Assembly (NCBI RefSeq): GCF_002081715.1
Contig: NZ_MUKP01000013.1
Coordinates: 1 to 64,000, forward strand
Reading direction: 5' to 3'
DNA length: 64,000 bases
DNA from: Nocardia donostiensis
Lineage (GTDB): Bacteria; Actinomycetota; Actinomycetes; Mycobacteriales; Mycobacteriaceae
The translations under genes were made by a program, and so were the position numbers. Positions within the stretch are counted from its first letter, which is position 1. Every line of letters starts with the position of its first letter. This document shows positions 27,020 through 35,521 of the stretch, in pieces. The notes beneath the pieces were generated by a model. It saw nothing but the letters and a program-made list of their open reading frames with translations, was not told where the DNA came from and did not search any database.

Positions 27020-28498
27020 TCAGCCTCGCAGGAAGGTGGCGGCACGCTCGGCGAGCATCACCGTCGTCGCCTGCGGCCCCCGCCCCAGCGGAACCGGGAC
27101 GATCGACAAATCCGCCACCGACAGACCTGGCACACCGTGCACCCGGCAGCGTTCGTCCACGACGGCACGCGGATCACCGGAGACACCCATCCGGCAGGTC
27201 CCCGAAAGATGCTGCGAAGTACCCAGCAGCCGCAGCAGCCATCCATCGGCATGCTCGGCCCCGGCGGCATCGCGATCCGGGATATCACCCACCGGCTCGG
27301 CGCCCATCCGGTCCAGCAGACGCCCCGCCACTTCGGCTGCCTCATGCAACCGGGTCCGGTCGACGGCATTGGCGAGATAGCGATATTCGATGATCGGGGA
27401 CGCCAGCGGGTCCGCGGACCGCAACCGGAGCGTGCCGGATGCATGCGGTCGCATCAGAGCGATCCCCAGATGGCGGGTATCCGGTGCGAAAGCCACGGTG
27501 TAGGGGCGGATTTCGATATCGCCTAGTTCGAGCACGGATTCGAGGGCGACGGTGCGGTCGAGCTGAGCACGGTGCCGGTACTCGATGCCGATTTCGGGAT
27601 GGTCGGTGCACCATCGGCCGACGGGTGCTGCCTGCACCACGGGAATCCCCAACGCACGTAACTGCTCGGGCGGCCCGATACCGGAACGCAGCAGCAGCGC
27701 GGCCGATTCGATCGCGCCCGCACACACCACCACCCGGTCGGCCCACACCGTCTCCGGCACCCCGTCTCGTACACAGTCCGCACCGATCGCCCGCCCGCCG
27801 CGGAAACGGATCGTGCTCACCGTCGTGCCACCGGTGACCGTGAGGTTCGGGCGCGACAGCGCGGGCAGCAGATACGACTGCGCGGTGGCGACCCGTGCCC
27901 GGAAACCGTCGCCGGCGACGGGACCGACATTGCACGGCACCAGACCGGCACCAGAGGCGGCCGAATCCGCGGGCAACGCGTTCAGATCGGCTAGCTCGGT
28001 GAACCCGGCGGCCGTGCACGCTTGGAGGAACTGCTCGGTCAGCGGGGCGGGTGTGGTGGTCCGCCGCACCGGCACCGGGCCAGCGTTGCCGTGGCCGGGC
28101 TGATCGCCGTAGTCGTAATCGTGTTCCAGCTCCCGGAAGTGCGGCAGCACCTCGTCGGTGGACCAGCCCGGCGCCACCTGGCTCCACGCCGTGAAATCCG
28201 CGGCGGGCGGGCGCACGAAATAGCAGCCGTTGATCGTACCGGAACCGCCGGCCACCCTACCGCGCACAATACTTCCCGGCCGCTCCTCGGTCAGCGCGAC
28301 CGGATAACGCCACAACCACGGCGCGGCGTCGTCGAGCGGCAATCGTGTCGCGTCCCGCAGTTGCGGCGGGAACTGCGCTGCCGAAGCCCATACCGGCCCG
28401 GCCTCCACCACACGAACCGTATGCCGCGGATCGGCACTGGCGCGGGCGGCCACCACACATCCGGCGGTACCGGCGCCGATGACGAGGGTGTCGACCAT
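27020..28498 (-). CDS. mftG: Mycofactocin-associated GMC oxidoreductase MftG
   Basis: 492 residues. The FAD Rossmann motif is at the start (VDTLVIGAGTAGCVVAARAS), with the GMC loops RGRVAGGSGTINGCYFVRPP and GAIESAALLLRSGIGP, and the C-terminal SQHLSGTCRMG and PVPLGRGPQATTVMLAERAA that carry the catalytic His region. MftG re-oxidises mycofactocinol, linking mycofactocin-dependent dehydrogenases to respiration. Here it follows mftF by 12 bases and is the last gene of the cluster, as in mycobacteria. Confidence 0.9.
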   Translation of the reverse strand: MVDTLVIGAGTAGCVVAARASADPRHTVRVVEAGPVWASAAQFPPQLRDATRLPLDDAAPWLWRYPVALTEERPGSIVRGRVAGGSGTINGCYFVRPPAADFTAWSQVAPGWSTDEVLPHFRELEHDYDYGDQPGHGNAGPVPVRRTTTPAPLTEQFLQACTAAGFTELADLNALPADSAASGAGLVPCNVGPVAGDGFRARVATAQSYLLPALSRPNLTVTGGTTVSTIRFRGGRAIGADCVRDGVPETVWADRVVVCAGAIESAALLLRSGIGPPEQLRALGIPVVQAAPVGRWCTDHPEIGIEYRHRAQLDRTVALESVLELGDIEIRPYTVAFAPDTRHLGIALMRPHASGTLRLRSADPLASPIIEYRYLANAVDRTRLHEAAEVAGRLLDRMGAEPVGDIPDRDAAGAEHADGWLLRLLGTSQHLSGTCRMGVSGDPRAVVDERCRVHGVPGLSVADLSIVPVPLGRGPQATTVMLAERAATFLRG

Positions 28499-28510
28499 CC
28501 CAGCCGCGGA

Positions 28511-29947
28511 TCAGTGTGGTGGCAGCGTGGGTTTCAGTGCTTCCACGCTGCGCGCCCGGATCGCGCCGAGCCACAGCCCGGCGCCGTAGCCGATATCGTC
28601 GATCCGCCGGAACACGATATAGCGGAGCGGTCCGAGCCCGCCGGAGTCACGGTGGGTGTACCAGTCGGCGACACCGTCGGCCAATGCCATGGCCAGGGCG
28701 ATATGGCGGATGCGGCGGGAAAACAACATCGCCACCACGGTGACCGGCCAGTAATGCCGGCACATCGCCGAAGCCAACCGCCACAGTCCGGCGAAGAAAC
28801 CGCGCGCCAGATAGATCGCCGCGATCCGGGTCGGGTTGTCGACACCGGTGAACACCCGCCGCAGCCTGCGCAACGCGGTCAGCAGCGTGATCAGCGCGCC
28901 GAACAACCCCCAGCGCGTGCGGGTGGCCAGCAGCACCGCCGACAGCACCGTCCATTTCGGTACCGACAGCGGCGACACCATTCCGGCGTGCCGTTCGCTC
29001 AACGGTGCAGCGCCGGTGCCATAGAACAGTTTCCGGCGGAACCAGTCGCGGAAGGAAACCCGGTGGTCGTGCGCAACATGGGCGGCCGGTTCGTACCGCA
29101 ACCGCCAGCCCGCCCGTTCCAGCCGCCAGCACAGGTCCACATCCTCGGCGACCCGCATCGTCTCGTCGAAACCGCCCTCGGCCACCAGCACAGCGCGGCG
29201 CACCAGCAGCGCTGCGCTCGGCACATACGACACCACACCGCGCGACTGCACCGCCGATTCCCGTCTGCCCAGATCCAGCGACGAACGGGTGTGCTCGTAG
29301 CGGGCCAGCGCAGTGGACTCCGGGTCCAGCGCGACGATCCGCGGCGCGACCAGAGCGACCTCGGGGTCACTGAAATGGCCGAGCATCACTTCCAGCCAAC
29401 CGCTGCGCGGCACCACATCGGAGTCGAGAAACGCGACGAACTCGGTTGCTGCCGCACGCAAACCGGTGTTGCGGGCAGCGGCCGGACCGAGCGTGCGTTC
29501 GTGCCGCAGCACCGTGACCCGACAGCGGCCCCCGTGTTCGGGGACGCGCACCGGTTGATCGGAGCCGTCGTCGACCACGATCACGTTGTGCCCGCGCAGG
29601 GCCGACAGCAGCCGCGCCAAACCGTCGGCGTTGTTGTGTAGCGGGACGATGATGGTGACGTCCTCCGGTTTCGGCAGCAGCCGCGGCCGGGGATTGGCGA
29701 CGCCGGAATCCAGCAGCCGTCTGGCGACGACAGCGGATTTCGGGCCGTTCACCTCGAGGTACCCGTCACCGATCATTTCGGCGGCTTCCGGGGCGAGGCG
29801 CAGCAACCGGGCGGGCGAACCTCCGATCAGGATGCGGCCCCCCGAGTATGCGCGTACCCGCGGGTCGATCCGCACCCCGAAACCATCGGGCAGGCGATCA
29901 TGGCGCATTCCTGGCATGTTAACTGGCAATTCAGCGGTCGACATCAT
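28511..29947 (-). CDS. mftF: Mycofactocin glycosyltransferase MftF
   Basis: 478 residues. The N-terminal 90 residues are the MftF-specific head ([30 protein letters not shown]). The GT2 domain spans about 95-330: [42 protein letters not shown] and the [15 protein letters not shown] acceptor region. Hydrophobic C-terminal segments suggest membrane association. MftF adds beta-1,4-glucose units to the mycofactocin core. ATG 29947 is used; ATG 29917 (MPGMRHDRL) is an alternative. Confidence 0.9.
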   Translation of the reverse strand: MMSTAELPVNMPGMRHDRLPDGFGVRIDPRVRAYSGGRILIGGSPARLLRLAPEAAEMIGDGYLEVNGPKSAVVARRLLDSGVANPRPRLLPKPEDVTIIVPLHNNADGLARLLSALRGHNVIVVDDGSDQPVRVPEHGGRCRVTVLRHERTLGPAAARNTGLRAAATEFVAFLDSDVVPRSGWLEVMLGHFSDPEVALVAPRIVALDPESTALARYEHTRSSLDLGRRESAVQSRGVVSYVPSAALLVRRAVLVAEGGFDETMRVAEDVDLCWRLERAGWRLRYEPAAHVAHDHRVSFRDWFRRKLFYGTGAAPLSERHAGMVSPLSVPKWTVLSAVLLATRTRWGLFGALITLLTALRRLRRVFTGVDNPTRIAAIYLARGFFAGLWRLASAMCRHYWPVTVVAMLFSRRIRHIALAMALADGVADWYTHRDSGGLGPLRYIVFRRIDDIGYGAGLWLGAIRARSVEALKPTLPPH

Positions 29948-30028
29948 CAGTGAGCGAAAAAGTAGCCGGTTCCGGAGGATTTATCGTGCCCACCCGGCGA
30001 AGCGGGCACGTCTTCCGTAGCCGGACGA

Positions 30029-30114
30029 TAGCCGGATGCGATGAACCCGCCCGCAGCAACGAACCAGCAATCAGTGTGCGTACGGGTCGCTGCGGGTGGT
30101 AACGCATCCGGCTA
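30029..30114. repeat. Long-range inverted repeat between mftBC and mftF
   Basis: TAGCCGGATGCG (30029-30040) recurs perfectly inverted as CGCATCCGGCTA (30103-30114). The pair brackets 62 bases in the 177-base gap where mftD and mftE would normally be. It could form a large hairpin in the transcript, attenuate mftF-mftG, or mark a deletion. Confidence 0.55.
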
Positions 30115-30124
30115 CCGTACCGCC

Positions 30125-31633
30125 TTACGCCAGCGGGCTTTCGTCGCAGGCGCGCGACGGCCTGCGCACAGGCGGCAACAGCGTCAACGGCACCGGACCC
30201 GATTTCCGCGATCCGGGCTTGCGCGAGCTGCGGCGGGAATGGTCTACCGCGGGACGCGGAATGACCCGCCCGGTATCGGCCAGCGCCGCCTCGCCGTAGC
30301 CCTGTACACATTCCGGGTCGGGGCCGTCGACGGGCAGCCCGGTGAAGAACTTCGCCGCCATACAGCCGCCCCGGCACGAGTCGTAATGCGCACACGACGA
30401 GCAGGCGCCGCCGCCGCTGGGCTCACGCAATTCGGTGAACAGTTCCGATTCCCGCCACACCGTGGCGAAACCACCGTCGGTGACCACGTTTCCGGCGTGG
30501 AACCGCTCATGAATCGCAAACGGGCAGGCGTACACATCGCCCACCGGATCCACCAGGCACACCACCCGGCCTGCCCCGCACATGTTCAGGCCGGGCAGCG
30601 CTGCACCATAGGCGGACAGGTGGAAGAACGAATCCCCGGTGAGCACGCCCTCACCGTTGCGCAGCAGCCACTCGTAGAGTTCGCGCTGCTGTTCGGGGAG
30701 TGGATGCAGTTCATCCCAGACGTCGGCACCGCGGCCCGAAGGGCGCAGCCTGGTCAACCGCAATGTGGCGCCGTACCGTTCGGCGATCTCCCGGAACTGG
30801 TCGAGCTGCGCGATATTGTGCCTGGTCGCGACCACCGACAGTTTCGCGTCGGAGAACCCGGCATTCGCCAGATTCTCCAGGGCGCGGATCGCCGTATCGT
30901 AGGAACCCGGCCCGCGCACCGCGTCGTTGACCTCGGCGTCGGCGCCGTCCAGCGAGATCTGGACGTCCACATAGTCGCTGGCCGCCAATCGCTGCGCGAC
31001 CTCGGGCGTGATGCGCACACCGTTGGTGGAGAACTTCACGCCCACCTGATGCGCCGTCGCGTAATCGACCAGCTCCCAGAAATCCGGCCGCACGGTGGGT
31101 TCACCGCCGCCGATATTGACGTAGAACACCTGCATGCGCTGGAACTCGTCGATCAGCGCCTTGCACTGTTCGGTGCTCAGTTCCCGCGGGTCACGTCTGC
31201 CCGACGAGGACAGGCAGTGCACACAGGACAGGTTGCACGCATACGTCAATTCCCAGGTCAGACAGATCGGCGCGGCCAGCCCCGACTCGAATCGATCGAC
31301 CAGCCGCACCGCCGGGTCGGCCGGGGCGGCGGGCGCGAACGGCGCCGGTGCGCTGAGTTCGGTGTCGGGTGGTGCGCCGACGATCATGTCGGAGTCCACG
31401 AGCTGAGCAAGGGCCTTGACATAGGGATCGGCGTTCTCGTCCCGGACGCCCGCCGCACGGAGCGCGGAGCGGGCCGAGACGTGACCGGGCAGCGAGCGCA
31501 CGATCTCGACGATGCGTGGGTTCTTCAAAAAGGACAGTTTGCGCGTGCCGAAGTGATACAGCAGTGCGCCGAACGGCTCCGGTCGCAGGGCAACTCGCGG
31601 ATGCAGCTGCCAGCGGGTATCCAGGTCGAGCAT
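30125..31633 (-). CDS. mftBC: MftB-MftC fusion: mycofactocin peptide chaperone and radical SAM maturase
   Basis: 502 residues in one frame. Residues 1-85 are MftB, the RiPP recognition domain (LHPRVALRPEPFGALLYHFGTRKLSFL). Residues about 86-108 are an Ala/Pro linker. The rest is MftC: VDRFESGLAAPICLTWELTYACNLSCVHC with the CxxxCxxC cluster at Cys133, Cys137 and Cys140, GGGEPTVRPDFWEL, and the SPASM cysteines in MCGAGRVVC, YACPF and CSSCAHYDSCRGGC. MftC decarboxylates and cross-links the C-terminal Val-Tyr of MftA. In mycobacteria mftB and mftC are separate genes; here they are one protein. The last 45 residues are an Arg/Pro-rich extension. It starts 13 bases after mftA. Confidence 0.92.
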   Translation of the reverse strand: MLDLDTRWQLHPRVALRPEPFGALLYHFGTRKLSFLKNPRIVEIVRSLPGHVSARSALRAAGVRDENADPYVKALAQLVDSDMIVGAPPDTELSAPAPFAPAAPADPAVRLVDRFESGLAAPICLTWELTYACNLSCVHCLSSSGRRDPRELSTEQCKALIDEFQRMQVFYVNIGGGEPTVRPDFWELVDYATAHQVGVKFSTNGVRITPEVAQRLAASDYVDVQISLDGADAEVNDAVRGPGSYDTAIRALENLANAGFSDAKLSVVATRHNIAQLDQFREIAERYGATLRLTRLRPSGRGADVWDELHPLPEQQRELYEWLLRNGEGVLTGDSFFHLSAYGAALPGLNMCGAGRVVCLVDPVGDVYACPFAIHERFHAGNVVTDGGFATVWRESELFTELREPSGGGACSSCAHYDSCRGGCMAAKFFTGLPVDGPDPECVQGYGEAALADTGRVIPRPAVDHSRRSSRKPGSRKSGPVPLTLLPPVRRPSRACDESPLA

Positions 31634-31646
31634 GATCTACCGCCGA

Positions 31647-31796
31647 TCAGTAGACGCCGCACATACCGTCGATGGATACCTCTTCGATCAGGGATTCCTC
31701 GACCAGCGGCGCGTCCTCGCCGTTGCGTGCCTCGACGGTCCCGACCGGGCCGCGGTGATCGGTATCGGCGTGTCCGAAGGAGCGGTTGTCCGACAT
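31647..31796 (-). CDS. mftA: Mycofactocin precursor peptide MftA
   Basis: 49 residues ending in IDGMCGVY, the invariant C-terminal core that becomes the mycofactocin Val-Tyr redox centre. ESLIEEVSIDGMCGVY matches the conserved precursor end. The N-terminal leader (MSDNRSFGHADTDHRG) is longer than in the roughly 30-residue mycobacterial peptides. A GGAGG site lies about five bases before ATG 31796. It is the first gene of the mft operon. Confidence 0.95.
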   Translation of the reverse strand: MSDNRSFGHADTDHRGPVGTVEARNGEDAPLVEESLIEEVSIDGMCGVY

Positions 31797-31993
31797 GGCT
31801 ACCTCCACAAGGTTGGCGCTGACGACCGCTCGCTGCGGTCGCCTGCCCCACGATAACGTCATCGGCTGACAAAATGGAACCTGTTTCCGCAACTGCGGGC
31901 CGACACCGCGAATACCGGGCGCTCTAGACTTTCCGATGGCAAGCAGCTGAACAGAACGTGGCGAGCACATCCGCTCGGCGTGGTAGAGGTGGC

Positions 31994-32617
31994 ATGGGAG
32001 TCGTGCGAATGCAGACGAACGGGGGCGGCAATACGCTGTCGGAAACCGAGATCGTCGAGGCGGCTCTACGCGTCGTCCGCGCCGACGGCGTCGAAAAACT
32101 CTCCATGCGGCGACTCTCGCGCGAACTGGGCGTTTCGCCGATGGCTCCCTACTATTACGTCGCCGACAAACGCGAGCTGCTCGACCTGGTGGCCTCCGCC
32201 GCACTGGCCGGCGTGCGCAAACCGCCCCCGGAAACCGGACCGTGGCAGCAGCGGTTGCGTGAGCTCATCGACCAGATCGACGAACGGCTGCGCAAACATC
32301 CCGGCCTCGGTGATGTGCTGATCGAACAAATGCTGGGCAAACAGCTCGATCTGATCGCCGCGGTGATGGAGATCCTGTACGAGGCGGGGTTCAGCGACCG
32401 CAATGTGCTCGCCGCCTACGCCACCATCCATACGTACCTGTTCGGTCGCAGGCGGGTGAACCCACGCAACCTCGCCACCCCGCCCGATATGCCGTTGCCC
32501 GAGACCGTGGCACGCGCCACCCGGTACATGCCCGATCTGCGCGGCAAGTACTCCTACGACTTCGGTATGGAAGTGCTGATCGCCGGGCTGGAAGCCCAGC
32601 TTGTCCAGCAGCCGTAA
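31994..32617 (+). CDS. TetR regulator divergent from mftA
   Basis: 207 residues. The HTH is at about 15-60 (IVEAALRVVRADGVEKLSMRRLSRELGVSPMAPYYYVADK). The C-terminal half is a TetR_C-like ligand domain (LIDQIDERLRKHPGLGDVLIEQMLG, AAYATIHTYLFGRRRV). It occupies the place of mftR, but it lacks the GRRTLFRYYASKN-type helix I remember for MftR, so it is probably a different TetR subfamily. ATG 31994 follows a GAGGTGG site. It may control mftA-G, or kshB 85 bases downstream. Confidence 0.85.
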   Translation: MGVVRMQTNGGGNTLSETEIVEAALRVVRADGVEKLSMRRLSRELGVSPMAPYYYVADKRELLDLVASAALAGVRKPPPETGPWQQRLRELIDQIDERLRKHPGLGDVLIEQMLGKQLDLIAAVMEILYEAGFSDRNVLAAYATIHTYLFGRRRVNPRNLATPPDMPLPETVARATRYMPDLRGKYSYDFGMEVLIAGLEAQLVQQP

Positions 32618-32636
32618 CCCGACGTACGATGAAAAC

Positions 32637-32650
32637 TGAAACACGTTCTA
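32637..32650 (+). promoter_or_regulatory. KstR-type steroid operator upstream of kshB
   Basis: TGAAACACGTTCTA fits the published KstR consensus TnnAACnnGTTnTA at every fixed position. It is 53 bases upstream of the kshB start. KstR represses cholesterol/steroid catabolic genes until a CoA-thioester steroid metabolite appears. Confidence 0.75.
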
Positions 32651-32702
32651 GTTTTGGCTGTGGTACCACATCGCGGCCAGCGCCCAGGTACGAGAGGACG
32701 AC

Positions 32703-33758
32703 ATGACCACCGTCGAAGTTCCCCACGGCTCGCGATCGGTCGTGCTGCGGGTAGCCGAGGTCATCACCGAAACCGCCGACGCCCGCTCACTGGTCTTCGA
32801 AGTACCCAGCGACCTGCGCGAACGCTTCGCCTACAAACCCGGCCAATTCCTCACCCTGCGCATCCCGAGCGACCGAACCGGCTCCGTCGCCCGCTGCTAC
32901 TCCCTCGCCAGCTCCCCACACACCGACGACCAGCCCAAAGTGACCGTCAAACGCACCGAAGGCGGCTACGGATCCAACTGGCTGTGCGACAACATCCGAG
33001 CAGGCCACGAACTCGAGGTGCTGCCACCGTCCGGCGTATTCACCCCCGCAGACCTCGACGAAAACCTGCTGCTCTTCGCCGCGGGCAGCGGGATCACACC
33101 CGTGATGTCGATCCTGAAATCCGCCATCGCCCGCGGCACCGGCCGGATCGTCCTGATCTACGCCAACCGCGACCCAGAATCGGTCATCTTCGCCGCTGAA
33201 CTGCGCGAACTCGCCGACAAACACCCGCAGCGGCTCACCGTCATCCACTGGCTGGAACAGCTACAAGGACTGCCCAGCGTCGCCTCCCTGGCCGCCCTCA
33301 GCAGGCCCTACACCGAACACACCGCCTTCCTGTGCGGCCCGAAACCCTTCATGGACGGCGTACACCAAGCACTCGCCGAAATCGGTGTACCACGCAACCG
33401 CACTCACGCCGAGATCTTCAACTCACTGGCCGGAGACCCGTTCGCCGACCAAGCACCTGTCGAAATCAGCGATGAGGAAGCCGCCGACGCCGCGACCGTC
33501 GAGGTAGAACTCGACGGGGAAGTACACGAACTGAAATGGCCGCGGAAGCAAACGCTGGTCGACATCATGCTCGACAAAGGGCTCGACGTGCCCTACTCCT
33601 GCCAAGAAGGGGAATGCGGGTCCTGCGCATGCACCGTTCTCGAGGGCAAGGTCGAGATGGACAACTCGGAGATCCTCGACCCCGAGGACATCGAAAACGG
33701 GTACATCCTCGGATGCCAAGCACATCCCCTGACCGACAGGCTGCGCATACAGTTTTAA
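32703..33758 (+). CDS. kshB: 3-ketosteroid 9-alpha-hydroxylase reductase KshB
   Basis: 351 residues in three modules. The FAD domain has ARCYSLASSP. The NAD domain has FAAGSGITPVMSIL and LCGPKPFMDGV. A C-terminal plant-type 2Fe-2S ferredoxin has CQEGECGSCACTVLEGKVEM plus a later Cys in GCQAHPL. This order is that of KshB (Rv3571/Hmp-like), which passes electrons from NADH to the Rieske oxygenase KshA that opens steroid ring B. The KstR-like box upstream supports the steroid role. No kshA is in the window. Other phenylacetate- or alkane-type reductases share the layout. Confidence 0.85.
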   Translation: MTTVEVPHGSRSVVLRVAEVITETADARSLVFEVPSDLRERFAYKPGQFLTLRIPSDRTGSVARCYSLASSPHTDDQPKVTVKRTEGGYGSNWLCDNIRAGHELEVLPPSGVFTPADLDENLLLFAAGSGITPVMSILKSAIARGTGRIVLIYANRDPESVIFAAELRELADKHPQRLTVIHWLEQLQGLPSVASLAALSRPYTEHTAFLCGPKPFMDGVHQALAEIGVPRNRTHAEIFNSLAGDPFADQAPVEISDEEAADAATVEVELDGEVHELKWPRKQTLVDIMLDKGLDVPYSCQEGECGSCACTVLEGKVEMDNSEILDPEDIENGYILGCQAHPLTDRLRIQF

Positions 33759-33929
33759 TGGCCGCGCGGTATTGATGGCAGCGCCTCCGGCGCGGGGCCC
33801 TGCGCGATGCGGCGCCGACACGCTGGCTGGGCCGCACACTGGATGATGCCGGGTGCAGGATGCAGGACGTCCGGAGACGACGGCGGCGCTGCCGCTCGCC
33901 CTGTTGTTTCTTCTGTGCCGCCAGGGGGC

Positions 33930-34679
33930 TCAGCGGAGGGCGCGGTAGCGGGCGCGTTGTTCCGGGGTCAGGTGTTCGGTGGCGTAGCTGAGGGCGGTGC
34001 GGCCGAGGCCGGGGGCGTGGTGGTTCAAGAAGTCGGTGAGTAGGCGCTGGTCTATTCGTTTTCCTACTTCTCGGAGCATCCAGCCGAGGGCTTTTTGGAT
34101 CAGGTCGCGGCGGTCGTCCAGTAGGTGTTCGGCAACGGTGAAAGTCGGCGCAGGGTCACCGGATTTGATGAAGGCGAAGGTGGCGAGCAGGGCTACTCGG
34201 CGCTCCCACAGCGAATCCGCGGCAGCCAATTCCATCAGCAGGTCGATGGGTTTACCGAACAGCCAGGGGCCGATGATCTTTTCGGCGGAGACATCGACGA
34301 GGTCCCAGTTGTTCACGCAGCCGCGGCGAACGGCGGCCAGGTACCGGGCGGCGATCTCGTCGCGAGCGGCGGCGTCGTAGGCGCGAGGCGTGGATACGCG
34401 GGTGAAGAGGTTGCCGAGGATAACCAGAGCGGCCATGCGGTGCTCGTGTACCGGGTCGTTCAGCAGCTCGTCTATTTCGACGAGCGAGAGGGTGGAGAAA
34501 CGTTTCGCCACCGAACGGGTGACCGGCACGCGGACGCCGATGAACACATCACCTTCGCCGTACTCGCCGGGGCCGGTTTTGAAAAAGCGCTGCAGATTCG
34601 CCGCGTCGTCCGGGTTCGCGTATTCGGCCAGCGCTTTTCGCACCTGGCCGGCTGTCATATGATCGGCTACCACGCTCAC
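33930..34679 (-). CDS. AlkD-like DNA alkylation repair protein
   Basis: 249 residues of HEAT-like helices. Marks of the AlkD/AlkC family are FFKTGPGEYGEGDVFIGVRVPVTRSVAK, HEHRMAALVILGNLF, VNNWDLVDVSAEKIIGPWL, SLWERRVALLATFAFI and IQKALGWMLREVGKR. AlkD excises bulky or N3/N7-alkylated bases without base flipping. GTG 34679 has a GGAGG site. The gene is 70 bases after the MurI homologue on the same strand and may be co-transcribed with it. Confidence 0.88.
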   Translation of the reverse strand: MSVVADHMTAGQVRKALAEYANPDDAANLQRFFKTGPGEYGEGDVFIGVRVPVTRSVAKRFSTLSLVEIDELLNDPVHEHRMAALVILGNLFTRVSTPRAYDAAARDEIAARYLAAVRRGCVNNWDLVDVSAEKIIGPWLFGKPIDLLMELAAADSLWERRVALLATFAFIKSGDPAPTFTVAEHLLDDRRDLIQKALGWMLREVGKRIDQRLLTDFLNHHAPGLGRTALSYATEHLTPEQRARYRALR

Positions 34680-34749
34680 CCCGTCCTCCGGAAACACCAT
34701 TCGGCAGCGCACAGCAGGCGCCCCGCCCGAATGCCGGGCGGCGGCACGA

Positions 34750-35511
34750 TCAAGCCGTTGCGCCCAATATCCTGCCCGGCTCATACGCTGCCGCCCCAGC
34801 GGGAAGCTCGCCGGGGCGGCCACTGTTGAGCACGCGCACTTCGCCGTTGCCGGTACTCGGCCTGCCAAGGGCATCCATGCGCCGGATCGTCTGGGTGGCC
34901 ACGGCTTGGGCGCTGTCGAACAGGCGCACACCGTCGGGCAGCGCGGCCACGATGTTGTCGACCACCAGCGGGTAGTGGGTGCAGCCGAGCACCACGCCCT
35001 CCACATCGTCGGGGGTTTGTTCGGCGGCGCGGGCGATGCTCTCCGAGACCGCCACCAGATCACCGCGATCGACGGCTTCGGCGAGGCCGTGGCAGGCCAC
35101 GCTGGTCACCTTCGCCGCGCAGGCGAAACGGGCGATCAGATCCGCCTGATAGCGGCTGGCGGTGGTGGCGGCGGTCGCCCACACTGCCACCGAACGGCAT
35201 ACCGCGGCGGCCGGTTTGATCGCGGGCACGGTGCCGACCACCGGGACGTCGGGTCCGACATCGGCGCGAACATGGTCGAGCGCGGTGACGCTGGCCGTGT
35301 TGCACGGCAGCACGATCACCTCCGCACCCGACTCCAGTGCGGTGCGGGCAGCCGAGACCACCCGATCGACGACCCACTGCTCCGGTTTCGGCCCCCATGG
35401 GGCGCCGTCGGGGTCCAGCTGCAGCAGCAGATCCACATCGGGGCGCAGCTTGCGCACCCACGCAGCAGTGGGCAGCAGGCCGAAACCGGAGTCGATGAGC
35501 GCGACGATCAC
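34750..35511 (-). CDS. murI: Glutamate racemase homologue (Asp/Glu racemase family)
   Basis: 253 residues. Both catalytic cysteine motifs are present: VLPCNTASVTALDHV and GVVLGCTHYPLVV. The first motif is LIDSGFGLL rather than the usual FDSGVGGL, so this is a divergent member. MurI makes D-glutamate for peptidoglycan. GTG 35511 lies ten bases after the ferredoxin reductase stop, in an apparent operon headed by a KstR-like box, which is an odd context for a cell-wall enzyme. It could be a second racemase with another substrate. Confidence 0.78.
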   Translation of the reverse strand: MIVALIDSGFGLLPTAAWVRKLRPDVDLLLQLDPDGAPWGPKPEQWVVDRVVSAARTALESGAEVIVLPCNTASVTALDHVRADVGPDVPVVGTVPAIKPAAAVCRSVAVWATAATTASRYQADLIARFACAAKVTSVACHGLAEAVDRGDLVAVSESIARAAEQTPDDVEGVVLGCTHYPLVVDNIVAALPDGVRLFDSAQAVATQTIRRMDALGRPSTGNGEVRVLNSGRPGELPAGAAAYEPGRILGATA

Positions 35512-35521
35512 ATCGACAAGG

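Noticed and set aside
30041..31822. A 593-codon plus-strand frame across the mycofactocin genes
   Set aside because: Antisense to mftBC and mftA, whose motifs are clear; composition is Arg/Gly/His-rich.
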